Below the pieces are notes generated by a model. It was given only the letters and a program-made list of their open reading frames with translations, ran no database searches and was not told the DNA's origin. Of a DNA stretch of 64,000 bases, positions 9,157 to 18,689 are shown piece by piece; position 1 is the first letter of the stretch; each line of letters opens with the position of its first letter. The DNA is from Sporosarcina sp. FSL K6-1522 (GTDB lineage: Bacteria; Bacillota; Bacilli; Bacillales_A; Planococcaceae): assembly GCF_038622445.1 (NCBI RefSeq), contig NZ_CP152019.1, forward strand, positions 62,001-126,000, read 5' to 3'. Position numbers and translations under genes: made by a program.

Positions 9157-11214
9157 ATGCAACGAACAGTATATGTAAAAAAGAAAAAAAGACGCTCGGC
9201 AATCCGGCGTGTCATATTGCTTGTTGTCACACTGTTAACCGCAGCGTTGACGATGTTTGGAGCGCTCCGCCTGTACGCTCAAGTGACAGGTGCGCCGTCT
9301 TTAAGCGTGCCGAAAGCTTCCGTTTTTCTCGATAAAAATGGTAAGCAGATTGGTGATCGCTTTTCAGCGGAGCGACGATATTGGGTGGACCTCGACGACA
9401 TGTCTCCATTTCTAAAAGATGCAGTCGTCGCAACGGAAGACAAAAACTTTTATAGCCATAACGGTTTTGATTATAGGCGAATTGCTGGTGCCCTATTAAA
9501 AGATATAAAATCAGGGCGCAAAGTAGAGGGTGCTAGTACGATTACGATGCAATATGCGAAAAATTTATATTTAACGTTTGAAAAAACGTGGACACGAAAA
9601 ATCACTGAAGCCTTGTACGCGTATCGAATGGAAATTTTTTACGACAAAGATACTATTTTGGAAGGCTATATGAATACCGTCTACTTTGGGCATGGCATGT
9701 ATGGGGTTGAAGCAGCAAGCAAATTTTATTTCGGCAAATCGGCGAAAGATCTAACGTTGGAGGAATCTGCTGTCATCGTGGCAATTGCAAAAGGGCCTTC
9801 GATTTATTCGCCCGTTGATAATCCCGAGAATTCAAAAGAACGGAAACAGCTTGTCCTCTCCTTGATGGAAGCGCAAGGCTATATTACTGCACGCCAAGAG
9901 GAACGCGCGAACAATGAACAAATCGTATTAAAAGCACGCGAATGGGCCGATTCAAAACGTGTCGCTCCTTATTTTTTGGATGAAGTATGGCGCGAAGCCG
10001 AAACAATCCTTGCCAAAAAAGGACGCTACCCAGCTGAAGGTGGTTGGACAATTCGAACGACGTTGGACCCACATCACCAGCAAACAGCGGAGGAGCTCGT
10101 TGCGAAATGGATCCCTAAAAGCGGGTTACAAGTCGGTTTTATGTCTATGGAGCCCGAAACAGGCGCCATTACCTCGCTCATCGGCGGGACCAACTATAAC
10201 GAAAGCACGTTCAATCGGGCGACGCAGGCGAAACGCCAACCCGGCTCTGCCATCAAACCGATTTTGTACGCCGCCGCGCTGGAAGATGGATTCAATCCAT
10301 TAACGTTCCTATCGACCGAAAAAACCATTTTCACCTATGATGAAGGACGTTCAACGTATGAACCAAGTAACGTCAACGGCAAATTTGCGGGGCATCCGAT
10401 TTCGCTCGCCCAAGCCATCGCCATTTCCGACAACATCTTCGCAGTGAAGACACTAGAAGATGTTGGCTATCAAAAATTCAACAAAATGGCACAACGTCTC
10501 GGCATCGACGTTACATTCAAAGAATCCCCCGCCGTTGCACTCGGCACGTCAGATGTGACGCTGTCGGATATGACGGGTGCCTATAACCGAGTCGCATCAG
10601 GTGGTAAAGATATTCAACCGATGACCATCTTGTCAATCAGCGATGCAGAAGGGAAAACGGTGTATGAACATCCAAAACAAAGCAAAAAGCACCTGCTAAC
10701 AGAACAGGATGCATTTGTACTGACACATTTGATGACGGGCATGTTTGATCCCGTATTCAACGATTACACAAACGCCACAGGATTGTCGATGCGTCCAAAA
10801 CAAACAAGACCGTATGCCGCCAAATCAGGCACGACGATTTCAGACCAATACCTCATCGGCTTCAGCCCCTCACTGACAGCAGGCATTTGGACTGGATTCG
10901 ATGTCGGCGAGAAGCTGACTGATGAACAAGACAAAGCCGCTTCAAAGAAAATATGGATTGAATTTATGGAACAGGTACACCAAGGTAAAACAGCTGAAGC
11001 CTTTATTCCCCCTAAAGGCGTCAATGGCGTCATCATCGACGTCGAAACCGGCGGCATCGCTGTCAACGAATGTGGCAAGCAACGACTCGTCTATGTAAAG
11101 GAGAAGGATATGCCGCAAAAGCTCTGTACAGATAAGACTTTGCGAGAAGAGCGAACGTCCGACAAGGACAATGGCGATGGTTTTGAATTATTCCCGTTTT
11201 CGTTTTTTGAATGA
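9157..11214 (+). CDS. Class A penicillin-binding protein (glycosyltransferase plus transpeptidase)
   Basis: Bifunctional cell-wall synthase of about 685 residues, comparable to PbpF/PbpG. A basic N-terminal tail (KKKKRR) precedes one membrane anchor (about 13-40). The GT51 domain shows EDKNFYSHNGFD (catalytic Glu near 93) and GASTITMQYAKNLY. The transpeptidase domain has PGSAIKP (Ser near 363), SDN (near 424) and KSGTT (near 555). The C-terminus is short. I start at the ATG at 9157, just before the basic tail; the frame is open from 9112 but that part looks like leader. Divergent from ywiB. Some relatives act in sporulation, but nothing here proves it. Confidence 0.9.
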   Translation: MQRTVYVKKKKRRSAIRRVILLVVTLLTAALTMFGALRLYAQVTGAPSLSVPKASVFLDKNGKQIGDRFSAERRYWVDLDDMSPFLKDAVVATEDKNFYSHNGFDYRRIAGALLKDIKSGRKVEGASTITMQYAKNLYLTFEKTWTRKITEALYAYRMEIFYDKDTILEGYMNTVYFGHGMYGVEAASKFYFGKSAKDLTLEESAVIVAIAKGPSIYSPVDNPENSKERKQLVLSLMEAQGYITARQEERANNEQIVLKAREWADSKRVAPYFLDEVWREAETILAKKGRYPAEGGWTIRTTLDPHHQQTAEELVAKWIPKSGLQVGFMSMEPETGAITSLIGGTNYNESTFNRATQAKRQPGSAIKPILYAAALEDGFNPLTFLSTEKTIFTYDEGRSTYEPSNVNGKFAGHPISLAQAIAISDNIFAVKTLEDVGYQKFNKMAQRLGIDVTFKESPAVALGTSDVTLSDMTGAYNRVASGGKDIQPMTILSISDAEGKTVYEHPKQSKKHLLTEQDAFVLTHLMTGMFDPVFNDYTNATGLSMRPKQTRPYAAKSGTTISDQYLIGFSPSLTAGIWTGFDVGEKLTDEQDKAASKKIWIEFMEQVHQGKTAEAFIPPKGVNGVIIDVETGGIAVNECGKQRLVYVKEKDMPQKLCTDKTLREERTSDKDNGDGFELFPFSFFE

Positions 11215-11305
11215 TGATGTAGTTGTGGAGATGGGTGTTCTGATTATGCGCGGTTCGACACTAGTTATGCGCGCTTCATTGAACGCCTCCTATCCCCCTT
11301 AAATC

Positions 11306-11353
11306 AAAAAAGCTTTCCACTCTCGAATGACTTCGGGAGTGGAAAGCTTTTTT
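11306..11353. terminator. Bidirectional intrinsic terminator
   Basis: A near-perfect stem of about 22 bp with a 3-base loop, flanked by A6 on the left and T6 on the right. It ends the penicillin-binding protein transcript and could also act on the opposite strand. The rest of the 11215-11542 gap holds short GCGCGCTTC-type repeats (11240-11285) and a small hairpin at 11495-11516, but no gene. Confidence 0.85.
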
Positions 11354-11542
11354 ACCGTTCAAGGCGTCCTATCGGATCATGTATCATGCTTGGGTTTGTC
11401 TGATACACGACTTTTCAAGGCCGCGCGATTCCGGTTGTCCTAGCTTACAATTAGCAAGCTGTATTTTTAGTGTACTTCCTTTTATGCCGACATTCAACCT
11501 TGTAATCGCAAGGTTGCTGAAAATGTCACATATTGTTCATAT

Positions 11543-12067
11543 TTAGAGCGAACCCACTTGTAAATCCTCGTGTAATTTGGATTCACTTCGATCCCACATT
11601 TCCTGATTATGACTCGAAAGGAAATCAGTGAGAATTTGTTTTGATTTATCATCCATATCCGTTACCATAATATGACGTTTCATCGACTTATCCATACGGT
11701 TGACATGGTCAGCTAACACTTTATAACCTCGACGTTTTTCACGATTAACGACCATTTCACAAGCCGTCACACCCGCATAATAAGGGCCATCTTCTTTGAA
11801 ATCAATCGTTACCCACACAAGCCAGTACGGTTTGCCGCCTTCGGAATCTTCACGATTAAGCGTAAATTTAATGCCCCGCTCTGTAGCGCTTCGTGCATGC
11901 ATCGCCCCAATTTCAATCGCTGCCGTTCCTTCTTCGATATCGATAATGACCGGCGATACGTTTTCTAATGATAAGGATCCGATGCCAAACCCTTTATGGC
12001 CATCTGTCGGATCGTTTTTTATAATGGTAAAGCCCATTTTCTTCTTCGGTTTTTGCTCATTTTCCAT
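11543..12067 (-). CDS. ywhD: YwhD family protein
   Basis: A 174-residue cytoplasmic protein matching the Bacillales YwhD family by length and sequence. Examples are MGFTIIKNDPTDGHKGFGIG at the start and ERGIKFTLNREDSEGG in the middle. No catalytic motif is recognised and the family has no firm function. It is divergent from the tautomerase gene ywhB; ywhB and ywhD are also near each other in B. subtilis. Confidence 0.82.
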   Translation of the reverse strand: MENEQKPKKKMGFTIIKNDPTDGHKGFGIGSLSLENVSPVIIDIEEGTAAIEIGAMHARSATERGIKFTLNREDSEGGKPYWLVWVTIDFKEDGPYYAGVTACEMVVNREKRRGYKVLADHVNRMDKSMKRHIMVTDMDDKSKQILTDFLSSHNQEMWDRSESKLHEDLQVGSL

Positions 12068-12134
12068 TCGTTTACCCCTCCAACTCTGGTAGTATATACA
12101 CTATACCGAATAATCATCGAAAGGGGGAAATGGA

Positions 12135-12320
12135 ATGCCTTATGTAACTGTAAAAATGTTGGAAGGTCGTACCGAGGAACAAAAGCGTGCACTCTGCGAA
12201 AAAGTAACAGAAGCTGTCGCGGAAACAACAGGTGCACCTACTGAAAACATCGTTGTCTTCATCGAAGAAATGTCAAAAGGTCACTATGCTGTCGCTGGTA
12301 AACGTTTTAGTGATCAATAA
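12135..12320 (+). CDS. ywhB: 4-oxalocrotonate tautomerase-like protein (YwhB)
   Basis: A 61-residue protein of the 4-OT family, small beta-alpha-beta subunits that assemble into hexamers. After removal of Met the N-terminus is Pro, the catalytic general base, followed by YVTVKMLEGRT. The GGTGAPTENIVVFIEEM-type segment later in the chain is also typical. The physiological substrate in Bacillus is unknown. It is monocistronic, with a GGGGG-type ribosome binding site and a strong terminator downstream. Confidence 0.9.
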   Translation: MPYVTVKMLEGRTEEQKRALCEKVTEAVAETTGAPTENIVVFIEEMSKGHYAVAGKRFSDQ

Positions 12321-12321
12321 G

Positions 12322-12460
12322 AAAAGCGCTAGAGTCTGGACAATAATTAACTAGCAAAAAAGGTTGTCCCATGAAGGAACTTCTCCTTCTAATGGGACAA
12401 CCTTTTCTTATTGTCTAGGCTCCGGGCACATCTAAACAAGCGCCCTACGCTTTTCTTATT
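12322..12460. repeat. Family-3 palindromic repeat arms around a terminator
   Basis: The left arm (AAAAGCGCTAGAGTCTGGAC, from 12322) and an inverted right arm (GTCTAGGCTCC to CGCTTTTC, ending near 12456) flank a terminator. Related arms recur at 15082, 16918, 28474, 51642 and 54722. The element fills the convergent gap between ywhB and ywgA. Confidence 0.6.
12356..12406. terminator. Bidirectional intrinsic terminator
   Basis: A 15-bp stem (AAGGTTGTCCCAT with its complement) is bounded by A6 and T4 runs, between the convergent ywhB and ywgA genes. The loop contains a further small inverted repeat. Confidence 0.85.
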
Positions 12461-12971
12461 GAACAGAAATTCGTTGCAATTCAGCGATAAAATCAAACGC
12501 GTTCGTCATTTCCTCTTCGGTGAAATTAAGTTTATTTTTCACAATACGGACTTTAGCAATTTGCGCTTCCTTGTCGAGCTCATCAAAATATAGCAAGGTC
12601 GAAACAAGTTCGAGAAATCTTGAGCTTTTGTCGTTCATCAACTCAATGCACACTGCAAGATTGTCGTGAGGGCTGTCCGCCATTTCAAGAAAGCTTGTCC
12701 CTTCTTCCGTCACATTGTAGCGATATTGAACGTATGAGCCTTTATCTACGCACTGTTCCGCGAGAAAACCCATCTCACACAACTCTTCCACGCGCAACGT
12801 CAATTCCTCCGAATATGGACCGTACATATGGAGCTCGTACTTTTCCGCAAACGGGAAATGAATCTTCTTCGCGATATAAACCATTTTCTGCAACTTTTTT
12901 CTACCCTTCACCTCATCAGCCAGTGCGATGAATTGAACGATTTTGGCATGCTCCTGCAACAAGCGGGCCAC
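12456..12971 (-). CDS. ywgA: YwgA family protein
   Basis: A 171-residue protein of the YwgA family. It is mostly alpha-helical, with a winged-helix-like stretch (KGRKKLQKMVYIAKKI; YGPYSEELTLRVEELCE). These motifs are shared with a broader group of proteins found with phage and toxin-antitoxin genes, but here it is a conserved chromosomal gene. GTG start at 12971, six bases after the ywfO stop, so it is probably the second gene of a ywfO-ywgA operon. No function is established. Confidence 0.8.
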   Translation of the reverse strand: MARLLQEHAKIVQFIALADEVKGRKKLQKMVYIAKKIHFPFAEKYELHMYGPYSEELTLRVEELCEMGFLAEQCVDKGSYVQYRYNVTEEGTSFLEMADSPHDNLAVCIELMNDKSSRFLELVSTLLYFDELDKEAQIAKVRIVKNKLNFTEEEMTNAFDFIAELQRISVQ

Positions 12972-12977
12972 CCCTTC

Positions 12978-14276
12978 CTACCCTTTCAATATATGTAAAA
13001 TCCGTGCATACAGCGGATTTTGCGTTTTACCTTTCTCCAACAAGTCTTCCGGAAAATAGATTTTATGATCTGTTCGTCTTTTCCCCGAAATCGCATCCAC
13101 AATATCCGACGAACGCGACAACTCACTCAATTCGCCATTCGGCATTTGTAAATAGATGGGCAGACGTTCATTTTCCTCACCTGGCCTATAAAAATCATAA
13201 GGCAAGTCCGAAGACGAATCCGTGACCAAGTAATAATGGGGATCAATTCCCGCATCCTTAAACAATTGTTCCAACTCACCGATCTTGCGATACTCCATTG
13301 CCGGGTCGAATTCTGCATACTGGAACAATTTCCGGTTAATAAACCGATAACAAAGGTCCGACAAAATCGCGTCGTCTTCCTTCATCCAAACCTGAAAGTA
13401 CGTCAATAAAATACTTTCATCCAACGCTATATAATCCTCTAAAACGAACGTCCTGTCAAAGAATGAGCGAAAATGAGATGGCTCTTGTTTAAAAATATAA
13501 CCCGTTTCATGCAAGTGTTTAGCACGGTGCAAAATCTTCATCAAAATCACTTCCGCACTGCGCGAAACCGGGTGGAAATAGACTTGCCAATACATTTGGT
13601 AGCGACTCATAATATAGTCTTCTACCGCATGCATACCGCTCGATTTAATGACGGCCTGCTCCTCAGTCGGGCGCATGACACGCAAAATGCGTTCCATATC
13701 GAAATGGCCATATGACACCCCTGTAAAATAGGCGTCACGCTGTAAATAATCCATGCGATCCGCGTCAATTTGACTGGAAATCAGGCTGACCACTAATTTA
13801 TCGGGGTACGTTTTTTCAATGACATCCGCCACTTTTTGCGGAAAATCTGGCGACACCCGCTGCAAGACCTCATGCACTTCTGTATCCCCTAGCAAAATAC
13901 TTTGCGTAAACTGTTCATGATCAAGATTAAAAACCTTTTCAAACGCATGCGAAAAAGGACCGTGCCCTAAATCATGTAAAAGTGCTGCGCACAGCGTCAC
14001 GAGCCGTTCATCGTTGTTCCATTCCGGCATGTCACTAAAACCATCGTCAATAATGCGACGAACGATTTCATAGACACCAAGGGAATGATGGAACCGGCTA
14101 TGCTCCGCTCCATGAAAAACGAGATACGTTGTGCCGAGCTGTTTAATACGGCGAAGACGCTGAAATTCACGCGTGCCAATAACATCCCAAATCACTTTAT
14201 CACGCACGTGGATATAGCGGTGCACCGGGTCTTTAAACACTTTTTCTTCAACGAGTTTTTCATCTTTATATTCCAT
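12978..14276 (-). CDS. ywfO: HD-domain phosphohydrolase YwfO (dNTPase-like)
   Basis: A 432-residue HD-domain metal-dependent phosphohydrolase. The HD signature is seen as FHHSLGVYEI, then LLHDLGHGPFSHAFE (the HD pair near residues 98-99), then ISSQIDADRMDYLQRDAYF. These match the dGTPase/SAMHD1-like class, so nucleotide triphosphate hydrolysis is likely but the exact substrate is not certain. The ATG at 14276 has GGAGGTG 7 bases upstream. Divergent from rsfA, as in the B. subtilis ywf region. Confidence 0.87.
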   Translation of the reverse strand: MEYKDEKLVEEKVFKDPVHRYIHVRDKVIWDVIGTREFQRLRRIKQLGTTYLVFHGAEHSRFHHSLGVYEIVRRIIDDGFSDMPEWNNDERLVTLCAALLHDLGHGPFSHAFEKVFNLDHEQFTQSILLGDTEVHEVLQRVSPDFPQKVADVIEKTYPDKLVVSLISSQIDADRMDYLQRDAYFTGVSYGHFDMERILRVMRPTEEQAVIKSSGMHAVEDYIMSRYQMYWQVYFHPVSRSAEVILMKILHRAKHLHETGYIFKQEPSHFRSFFDRTFVLEDYIALDESILLTYFQVWMKEDDAILSDLCYRFINRKLFQYAEFDPAMEYRKIGELEQLFKDAGIDPHYYLVTDSSSDLPYDFYRPGEENERLPIYLQMPNGELSELSRSSDIVDAISGKRRTDHKIYFPEDLLEKGKTQNPLYARILHILKG

Positions 14277-14431
14277 ACGTGCACCTCCGTTTCCTTAGTA
14301 TAATCAATCTGTCGAACCGTATAAAGATGTAAAAGAACTAGAATCCTTAATAAGCAGTTGAATAAATTAATAACTTGCTGTCCATACTGACCGTAGAAAG
14401 AGACTATGAACATATGGCAGGAGGTACGGAA

Positions 14432-15067
14432 ATGGTGAAAGTTAGACAGGATGCTTGGATTGAAGAAAACGATATTTTATTGGCAGAGACGGTGTTGCGA
14501 CATGTCCGTGAAGGGAGCACGCAGTTAAGTGCTTTTGAGGAAGTGGGTGACGCGCTCAACCGAACGGCCGCCGCTTGTGGCTTTAGGTGGAACGCTGTTG
14601 TAAGACGCGAATACGAACAAGAACTAACCGATGCAAAAAAAGAGCGGAAGCAAGCAATCCGTGTCCTTGGAAAAGATTTTAAACGCCGTGGACAACAGTT
14701 ATACACCCCTTCACAGGGAGATGAGGAAGATCAAAAGATATCCGTTCCACTATCGGCACTTTCTCTCGACACAGTCATTGCGTATCTTGTCCGCATGCAT
14801 CACACCGGACTAGGAGATAACGAGTCTCTCCGCTGGCGTCAAACCGCCAAAGTAGCCAATGAAAAGGCCGAGATGCTTGAAAAGGAAATTCAAAAGCTCC
14901 AGCAGGAAAATAATACACTGCGTGCCGACTACGAACAATTCGTTCAAATTATGAATCGCGCACGTCGTCTTGTCACATTAGAAGATGAAACCGATCGCAC
15001 AGCACCGGTTTTCAAAATGGAGCAAAACGGCAATCTCGTGTCCAAAGAACCACCGATGAGTCATTAA
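14432..15067 (+). CDS. rsfA: Prespore-type transcriptional regulator RsfA
   Basis: A 211-residue regulator of the RsfA/YlbO/GerR group, which in B. subtilis adjusts forespore sigma-F genes. The N-terminus starts [20 protein letters not shown], a Myb/SANT-like tri-helical DNA-binding region including [14 protein letters not shown]. The C-terminal part has a coiled coil (about residues 155-195, [18 protein letters not shown]). The start at 14432 has a full AGGAGGT upstream; the frame is open to 14375 without such a site. The terminator overlaps the last codons. Confidence 0.88.
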   Translation: MVKVRQDAWIEENDILLAETVLRHVREGSTQLSAFEEVGDALNRTAAACGFRWNAVVRREYEQELTDAKKERKQAIRVLGKDFKRRGQQLYTPSQGDEEDQKISVPLSALSLDTVIAYLVRMHHTGLGDNESLRWRQTAKVANEKAEMLEKEIQKLQQENNTLRADYEQFVQIMNRARRLVTLEDETDRTAPVFKMEQNGNLVSKEPPMSH

Positions 15068-15080
15068 TCGGTGGTTTTTC
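15048..15080 (+). terminator. Terminator overlapping the end of rsfA
   Basis: A 10-bp perfect stem (AACCACCGAT with ATCGGTGGTT) followed by TTTC runs. The stop codon lies in the loop. Confidence 0.75.
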
Positions 15081-15081
15081 T

Positions 15082-15128
15082 TTGTGTCTGGGCTCCTAGA
15101 ATCCAAACGGCGCCTTGCGCTTTTTTAC
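15082..15128. repeat. Family-3 repeat arm
   Basis: GTGTCTGGGCTCCTAGAATCC followed by GGCGCCTTGCGCTTTTTT, the same right arm seen at 12408-12456. It lies between convergent rsfA and lipL, and its T run could also help terminate plus-strand transcription. Confidence 0.5.
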
Positions 15129-15130
15129 AT

Positions 15131-15973
15131 TCATCCACGTGCCAACATTTTTGCATTCCGCTCCACAACACGCTCCAAATAAAACGCATACAACTCCATC
15201 TCTTCTGGCTCCAAGCCGCCCATTAGCACATTCTCCGCTAATGCTCGTAACAACAATTGAATGCGAATCACAACATCACTAACAGTCAGCTTCATATCCA
15301 ACAGCTCAGAAAGAGAAGCCATCACTTCCGGCTGAATAACCGGATAGGCGAATTTCGTCTCTTCTCCTTGTAAACCAATGTCATACAGATCGCGAATCAA
15401 TTCCGCACGTTCTGATCCACTGCCTTCTACGCAAAGATAGACTTGCACCGCGATGCCTTGGCGCAGTCTCCGTTGTGAAATGCCCGCAAATTTCCGACCA
15501 TCGATACTTAAATCATAGGATCCTGGACAATACGAACCGACAATTTCATAAGCTTCAATGCGATTACCCGCTTCTGGAAATAGCATGCGAACAAATGCCA
15601 ACATCACTTCATAGCCTGTCGGAATATCAATTGCGGTATCCTGTTCCGATAGAACGATGGAAACATTCAAGACACCCTCATCTAATACCACCGCAAGACC
15701 GCCCGAGTTACGAACAATTGCCTTATATCCTGCTTGCTCCAACATCGGTATAGCCTGCTCAATATGGGGCAAGCGATGATCTTGAATACCGAGCACTACG
15801 GTTTGCTCATGCACCCATGTGCGAATGGCCGGCACGCTCATCTGTTGGCCTACAAGGTGGCAGAGTGTATCATCCGCAGCAAATGATTCCAGCGCAGAGC
15901 GTGTACGTGTCGTCATCGATTCATCGACGAATCGCCATTCGGGATTTTGTAAAAATGCTTCATAATTTATCAT
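15131..15973 (-). CDS. lipL: Octanoyl-[GcvH]:protein N-octanoyltransferase LipL
   Basis: Moves octanoyl groups from GcvH to the E2 subunits of 2-oxoacid dehydrogenases in Bacillus lipoate synthesis. It has 280 residues, matching B. subtilis LipL (YwfL). The biotin/lipoate ligase fold is seen in RNSGGLAVVLDEGVLN, and GSYCPGSYDLSIDGRKFAG carries the catalytic Cys at residue 149 and the conserved Lys. I use the ATG at 15973, with CAGGAGAAG 6 bases upstream, rather than the frame opening at 16027. Divergent from hemQ, the arrangement found in B. subtilis. Confidence 0.9.
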   Translation of the reverse strand: MINYEAFLQNPEWRFVDESMTTRTRSALESFAADDTLCHLVGQQMSVPAIRTWVHEQTVVLGIQDHRLPHIEQAIPMLEQAGYKAIVRNSGGLAVVLDEGVLNVSIVLSEQDTAIDIPTGYEVMLAFVRMLFPEAGNRIEAYEIVGSYCPGSYDLSIDGRKFAGISQRRLRQGIAVQVYLCVEGSGSERAELIRDLYDIGLQGEETKFAYPVIQPEVMASLSELLDMKLTVSDVVIRIQLLLRALAENVLMGGLEPEEMELYAFYLERVVERNAKMLARG

Positions 15974-16164
15974 AATTAACTTCTCCTGATCGTAGACTTT
16001 TGACCTGCAATTCTCTCCCCCTAGCATACACGACTTGCGGCGACGATAACAGCGCTATACTTCATGGCAAATTCGTGACAACAACGCTTGTGAATGACCT
16101 TTCCATATGGGATATGCTACACTGAATGAAGAAGTAAATTCAGCGTAAAGGGGTTTGAATTCAT

Positions 16165-16914
16165 TTGAACGAAGCAGCAATGACACTCGATGGTTGGTAC
16201 GTACTACACGATTTACGCTCGATGGACTGGGCATCTTGGAAATTGATTTCAAAAGAAGAACGCCAAGCAGCAGTAGATGAATTTCTTGTCTATCTTGAAA
16301 AACTCCAAAAAGCAGATGACGCTAAAACAGGCGCACATGCTTTTTATACAGTAATTGGTCAAAAAGCGGATTTCATGCTTATGACTTTACGTCCAACAAT
16401 GGACGAAATTCAAGAGCTCGAAACCGAATTTAACAAACTTGCGATTGCAGATTTCACAGTTCCCGCATACTCTTACGTTTCGGTCGTCGAACTGTCGAAC
16501 TATCTAGCAGGTGAATCAACAGAAGATCCTTACCAAAATCCATTCGTTCGCGGACGTCTGTATCCAGAATTGCAACGCAGCCAGTATATCTGTTTCTACC
16601 CAATGGACAAAAAGCGCGATGGCGACGACAACTGGTACATGCTCGACATGGACACACGCAAAGCAATGATGCGCAGCCACAGTATGATTGGCCGCAGTTA
16701 CGCTGGCAAAGTGAAACAAATCATTTCCGGTTCTGTCGGCTTTGACGATTACGAATGGGCAGTGACACTATTCGCAGATGACGTACTTCAGTTCAAAAAA
16801 CTCGTCTACGAAATGCGTTTTGACGAAGTAAGTGCACGCTACGGCGAATTCGGTTCATTCTTCGTCGGTACGATTTTAGATGGCGATAAAAAAGCAGCGT
16901 TTTTTGAGATTTAA
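16165..16914 (+). CDS. hemQ: Coproheme decarboxylase HemQ
   Basis: Last enzyme of the coproporphyrin-dependent haem pathway of Firmicutes, converting Fe-coproporphyrin III to haem b. Member of the chlorite dismutase-like family, 249 residues. Family segments seen are [44 protein letters not shown] (region of the catalytic Tyr) and [16 protein letters not shown] at the end. TTG start at 16165 with AAAGGGG 11 bases upstream; the predicted N-terminus matches that of B. subtilis HemQ. Followed by its own terminator. Confidence 0.95.
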   Translation: MNEAAMTLDGWYVLHDLRSMDWASWKLISKEERQAAVDEFLVYLEKLQKADDAKTGAHAFYTVIGQKADFMLMTLRPTMDEIQELETEFNKLAIADFTVPAYSYVSVVELSNYLAGESTEDPYQNPFVRGRLYPELQRSQYICFYPMDKKRDGDDNWYMLDMDTRKAMMRSHSMIGRSYAGKVKQIISGSVGFDDYEWAVTLFADDVLQFKKLVYEMRFDEVSARYGEFGSFFVGTILDGDKKAAFFEI

Positions 16915-16917
16915 CTT

Positions 16918-16944
16918 AGAAAGCGCTGGAACCTAGACAAGAAT
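16918..16944. repeat. Family-3 repeat arm
   Basis: AAAGCGCTGGAACCTAGACAA is a left-arm copy of the family seen at 12322. It is placed between the hemQ stop and its terminator. Confidence 0.45.
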
Positions 16945-16982
16945 AAAAGGGAGCCGCATATCACATGCAGCTCCCTTTTTTC
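16945..16982 (+). terminator. Terminator of hemQ
   Basis: Stem AAAAGGGAGC/GCTCCCTTTTTT with a 15-base loop and T run. The reverse strand also has a U run, so it could serve the convergent gene as well. Confidence 0.85.
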
Positions 16983-16984
16983 TA

Positions 16985-18034
16985 CTAGTAAGAACCTGTT
17001 CGCCGTTTTTTATCCAATAAATACACGGCGAAAAGAAGCAATGCCGTTATTACAATCGTCAAGTAATAAATAATCATTGTGGATGACCCTAGTAGATCAG
17101 CTATCTCCGAAGAGGTTAGTTCTTGTGCATAAACATCATAAGGATTATCCTTCTTATACTTTATGAAAACCTCACGCGAATTGGCTTTATAGGCACTTCG
17201 TGTAACTTCTTTTGTCACATGGATGGACTCTCCCGAATTCCCCTTGAAAGCAAGAGCCACATAAAACGTATCCTCCGCATACGTGCCGCTTCCATGTTGC
17301 ATCGATTTGTGACGCACTTCTGCAGATGTCTCTATAAAATCCGGACTCGTCTTCCAGTCATACGCATATTTTATCGTGCCTGCAAGTGAATAATACGAAA
17401 ATAACAGCCCCACCGTCAGTCCACCAAAAACTACTGTGTTGACAACAAACGACAGTGAACGATCAAAACGTATCGTAAAACGTTCAAATAATGCATCGAC
17501 CTTTTTAAATTTGAATGCCTGATAAATGATGTACCCCATCGGATAAACGCAAATCATCAATAAGACAAATGGGAACCCTTCAAATTCATTTTCAAGATCA
17601 CGTTCCGTATAAAACTGCTGATTTACAATGAATCCATCGAGCGAATCACCAGGGGACAATGTATCGAATTGCGCTTTTGTAAGGGCAGCTTTTTGATTGT
17701 CTTTCAAAGATCTCGGCACTTTATCAATAAGACCTGGTTCAAGAAGCGCTACGTGATTAATGCCGCCAAAAAGATATTTGGTAGCTGTTTTATCATATAC
17801 AGTTACCACCGCTGGCTCTACGGCATAATTTTGTTTCATCTCTATATGTTCTTGCACATTGATAACGATTGTATAGATGAGGAATAAAAATAAAGCAAAG
17901 GCAAGAATCTCATAAAGCAGCCGTTTACCCTCTATATTCTTTTTTCGCTTCTTCGTTGGAACTCTCCACCACTCTCTTTGTTTCTGCTTCTTCGTTGGCC
18001 CCTTCCACACCCCAAATTTTCCCTCCTCTTTCAT
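16985..18034 (-). CDS. Unrecognised membrane protein
   Basis: A 349-residue protein I do not recognise. A strongly basic N-terminal 40 residues (repeated Lys/Arg) precedes a membrane helix near 45-60. An extracytoplasmic-looking stretch follows (about 70-155), then two helices near 155-170 and 200-220, another soluble stretch with YAEDTFYVALAFKGNSG, and a final helix near 320-340 followed by KKRRTGSY. The layout resembles DUF3592-type exposed-domain proteins, but I cannot assign a family. It lies alone between hemQ and cwlJ. Start codon and a GAGGAGGG-type site at about 18041 support the given start. Confidence 0.65.
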   Translation of the reverse strand: MKEEGKFGVWKGPTKKQKQREWWRVPTKKRKKNIEGKRLLYEILAFALFLFLIYTIVINVQEHIEMKQNYAVEPAVVTVYDKTATKYLFGGINHVALLEPGLIDKVPRSLKDNQKAALTKAQFDTLSPGDSLDGFIVNQQFYTERDLENEFEGFPFVLLMICVYPMGYIIYQAFKFKKVDALFERFTIRFDRSLSFVVNTVVFGGLTVGLLFSYYSLAGTIKYAYDWKTSPDFIETSAEVRHKSMQHGSGTYAEDTFYVALAFKGNSGESIHVTKEVTRSAYKANSREVFIKYKKDNPYDVYAQELTSSEIADLLGSSTMIIYYLTIVITALLLFAVYLLDKKRRTGSY

Positions 18035-18170
18035 TGCCTGTACATCATTAAAACATATATTGGTTTAAAGTGGAATGAAGAGTTAGCGAAGCAATACGTT
18101 CTAATCCATTTCAATTTCGCAGTCATTTTCTCTACATCCTCTTCATATGATTCCCCAAGGGGGTTGTGCT

Positions 18171-18590
18171 GTGGCAGTGATAAAATATAACGAAGCTCAA
18201 TTGGATATGCTTGCACGGCTCATGCGGGCTGAAGCGGAGGGGGATGGGGAATTAGGAATGCTTCTGGTCGGCAATGTCGGGGTAAATCGTGTACTTGCAG
18301 ACTGCCTGGATTTTAAAGACATCCGTTCGCTGGAAGATATGGTCTTCCAACGGCCTGGCGGCTTCGAAGCGACAACAAAAAGTTATTTTTATCAGCGTGC
18401 GCGTGAGCAAGACAGAAGACTTGCAAGACGCGTCGTCAATGGCGAACGCTTCAATCCAGGCGAACGATCCTTATGGTTTTTCATGCCGACAGGTGATTGT
18501 CCGGCACAATGGTATGGTCAATGGAACACAGGCAGATTCAAATCGCATTGTTTCTTTTCACCGACAGCTGCAGACTGCCCTACCGTCTAA
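18171..18590 (+). CDS. cwlJ: Spore cortex hydrolase CwlJ
   Basis: A 139-residue cell wall hydrolase of the CwlJ/SleB catalytic family, which degrades spore cortex during germination. The typical segments are LARLMRAEAEGDGELGMLLV (catalytic Glu), GNVGVNRV and the ERSLWFFMPTGDCPAQWYGQ C-terminal part. There is no signal peptide, as in CwlJ and unlike SleB. I use the GTG at 18171 with AAGGGGG 7 bases upstream; the earlier ATG at 18147 lacks a site. It is followed by gerQ, whose product is needed for CwlJ localisation in B. subtilis. Confidence 0.92.
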   Translation: MAVIKYNEAQLDMLARLMRAEAEGDGELGMLLVGNVGVNRVLADCLDFKDIRSLEDMVFQRPGGFEATTKSYFYQRAREQDRRLARRVVNGERFNPGERSLWFFMPTGDCPAQWYGQWNTGRFKSHCFFSPTAADCPTV

Positions 18591-18609
18591 CTTTGTTCAG
18601 CAAAAAGTG

Positions 18610-18657
18610 AATGCCTCCGGCGGATGTCACAAACTTGGACACAATTACGCCGAGACA
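18610..18657. repeat. Minimal inverted copy of family-1 repeat between cwlJ and gerQ
   Basis: In reverse orientation it contains the right arm (GCCTCCGGCGGATGTCACA) and left arm (GGACACAATTACGCCGAG) of the family-1 element, with only 5 bases between them. It lies within the cwlJ-gerQ operon, just upstream of the gerQ ribosome binding site. Confidence 0.75.
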
Positions 18658-18689
18658 TAATGACTATCAAAATTCGAGAGGATGAAGAA

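Noticed and set aside
11495-11516. Perfect CAACCTTG/CAAGGTTG hairpin as terminator of ywhD
   Set aside because: No T run follows on either strand, so I do not call it a terminator.
18624-18689. Earlier starts for gerQ
   Set aside because: This stretch is translated family-1 repeat DNA; the ATG at 18690 has the proper ribosome binding site.
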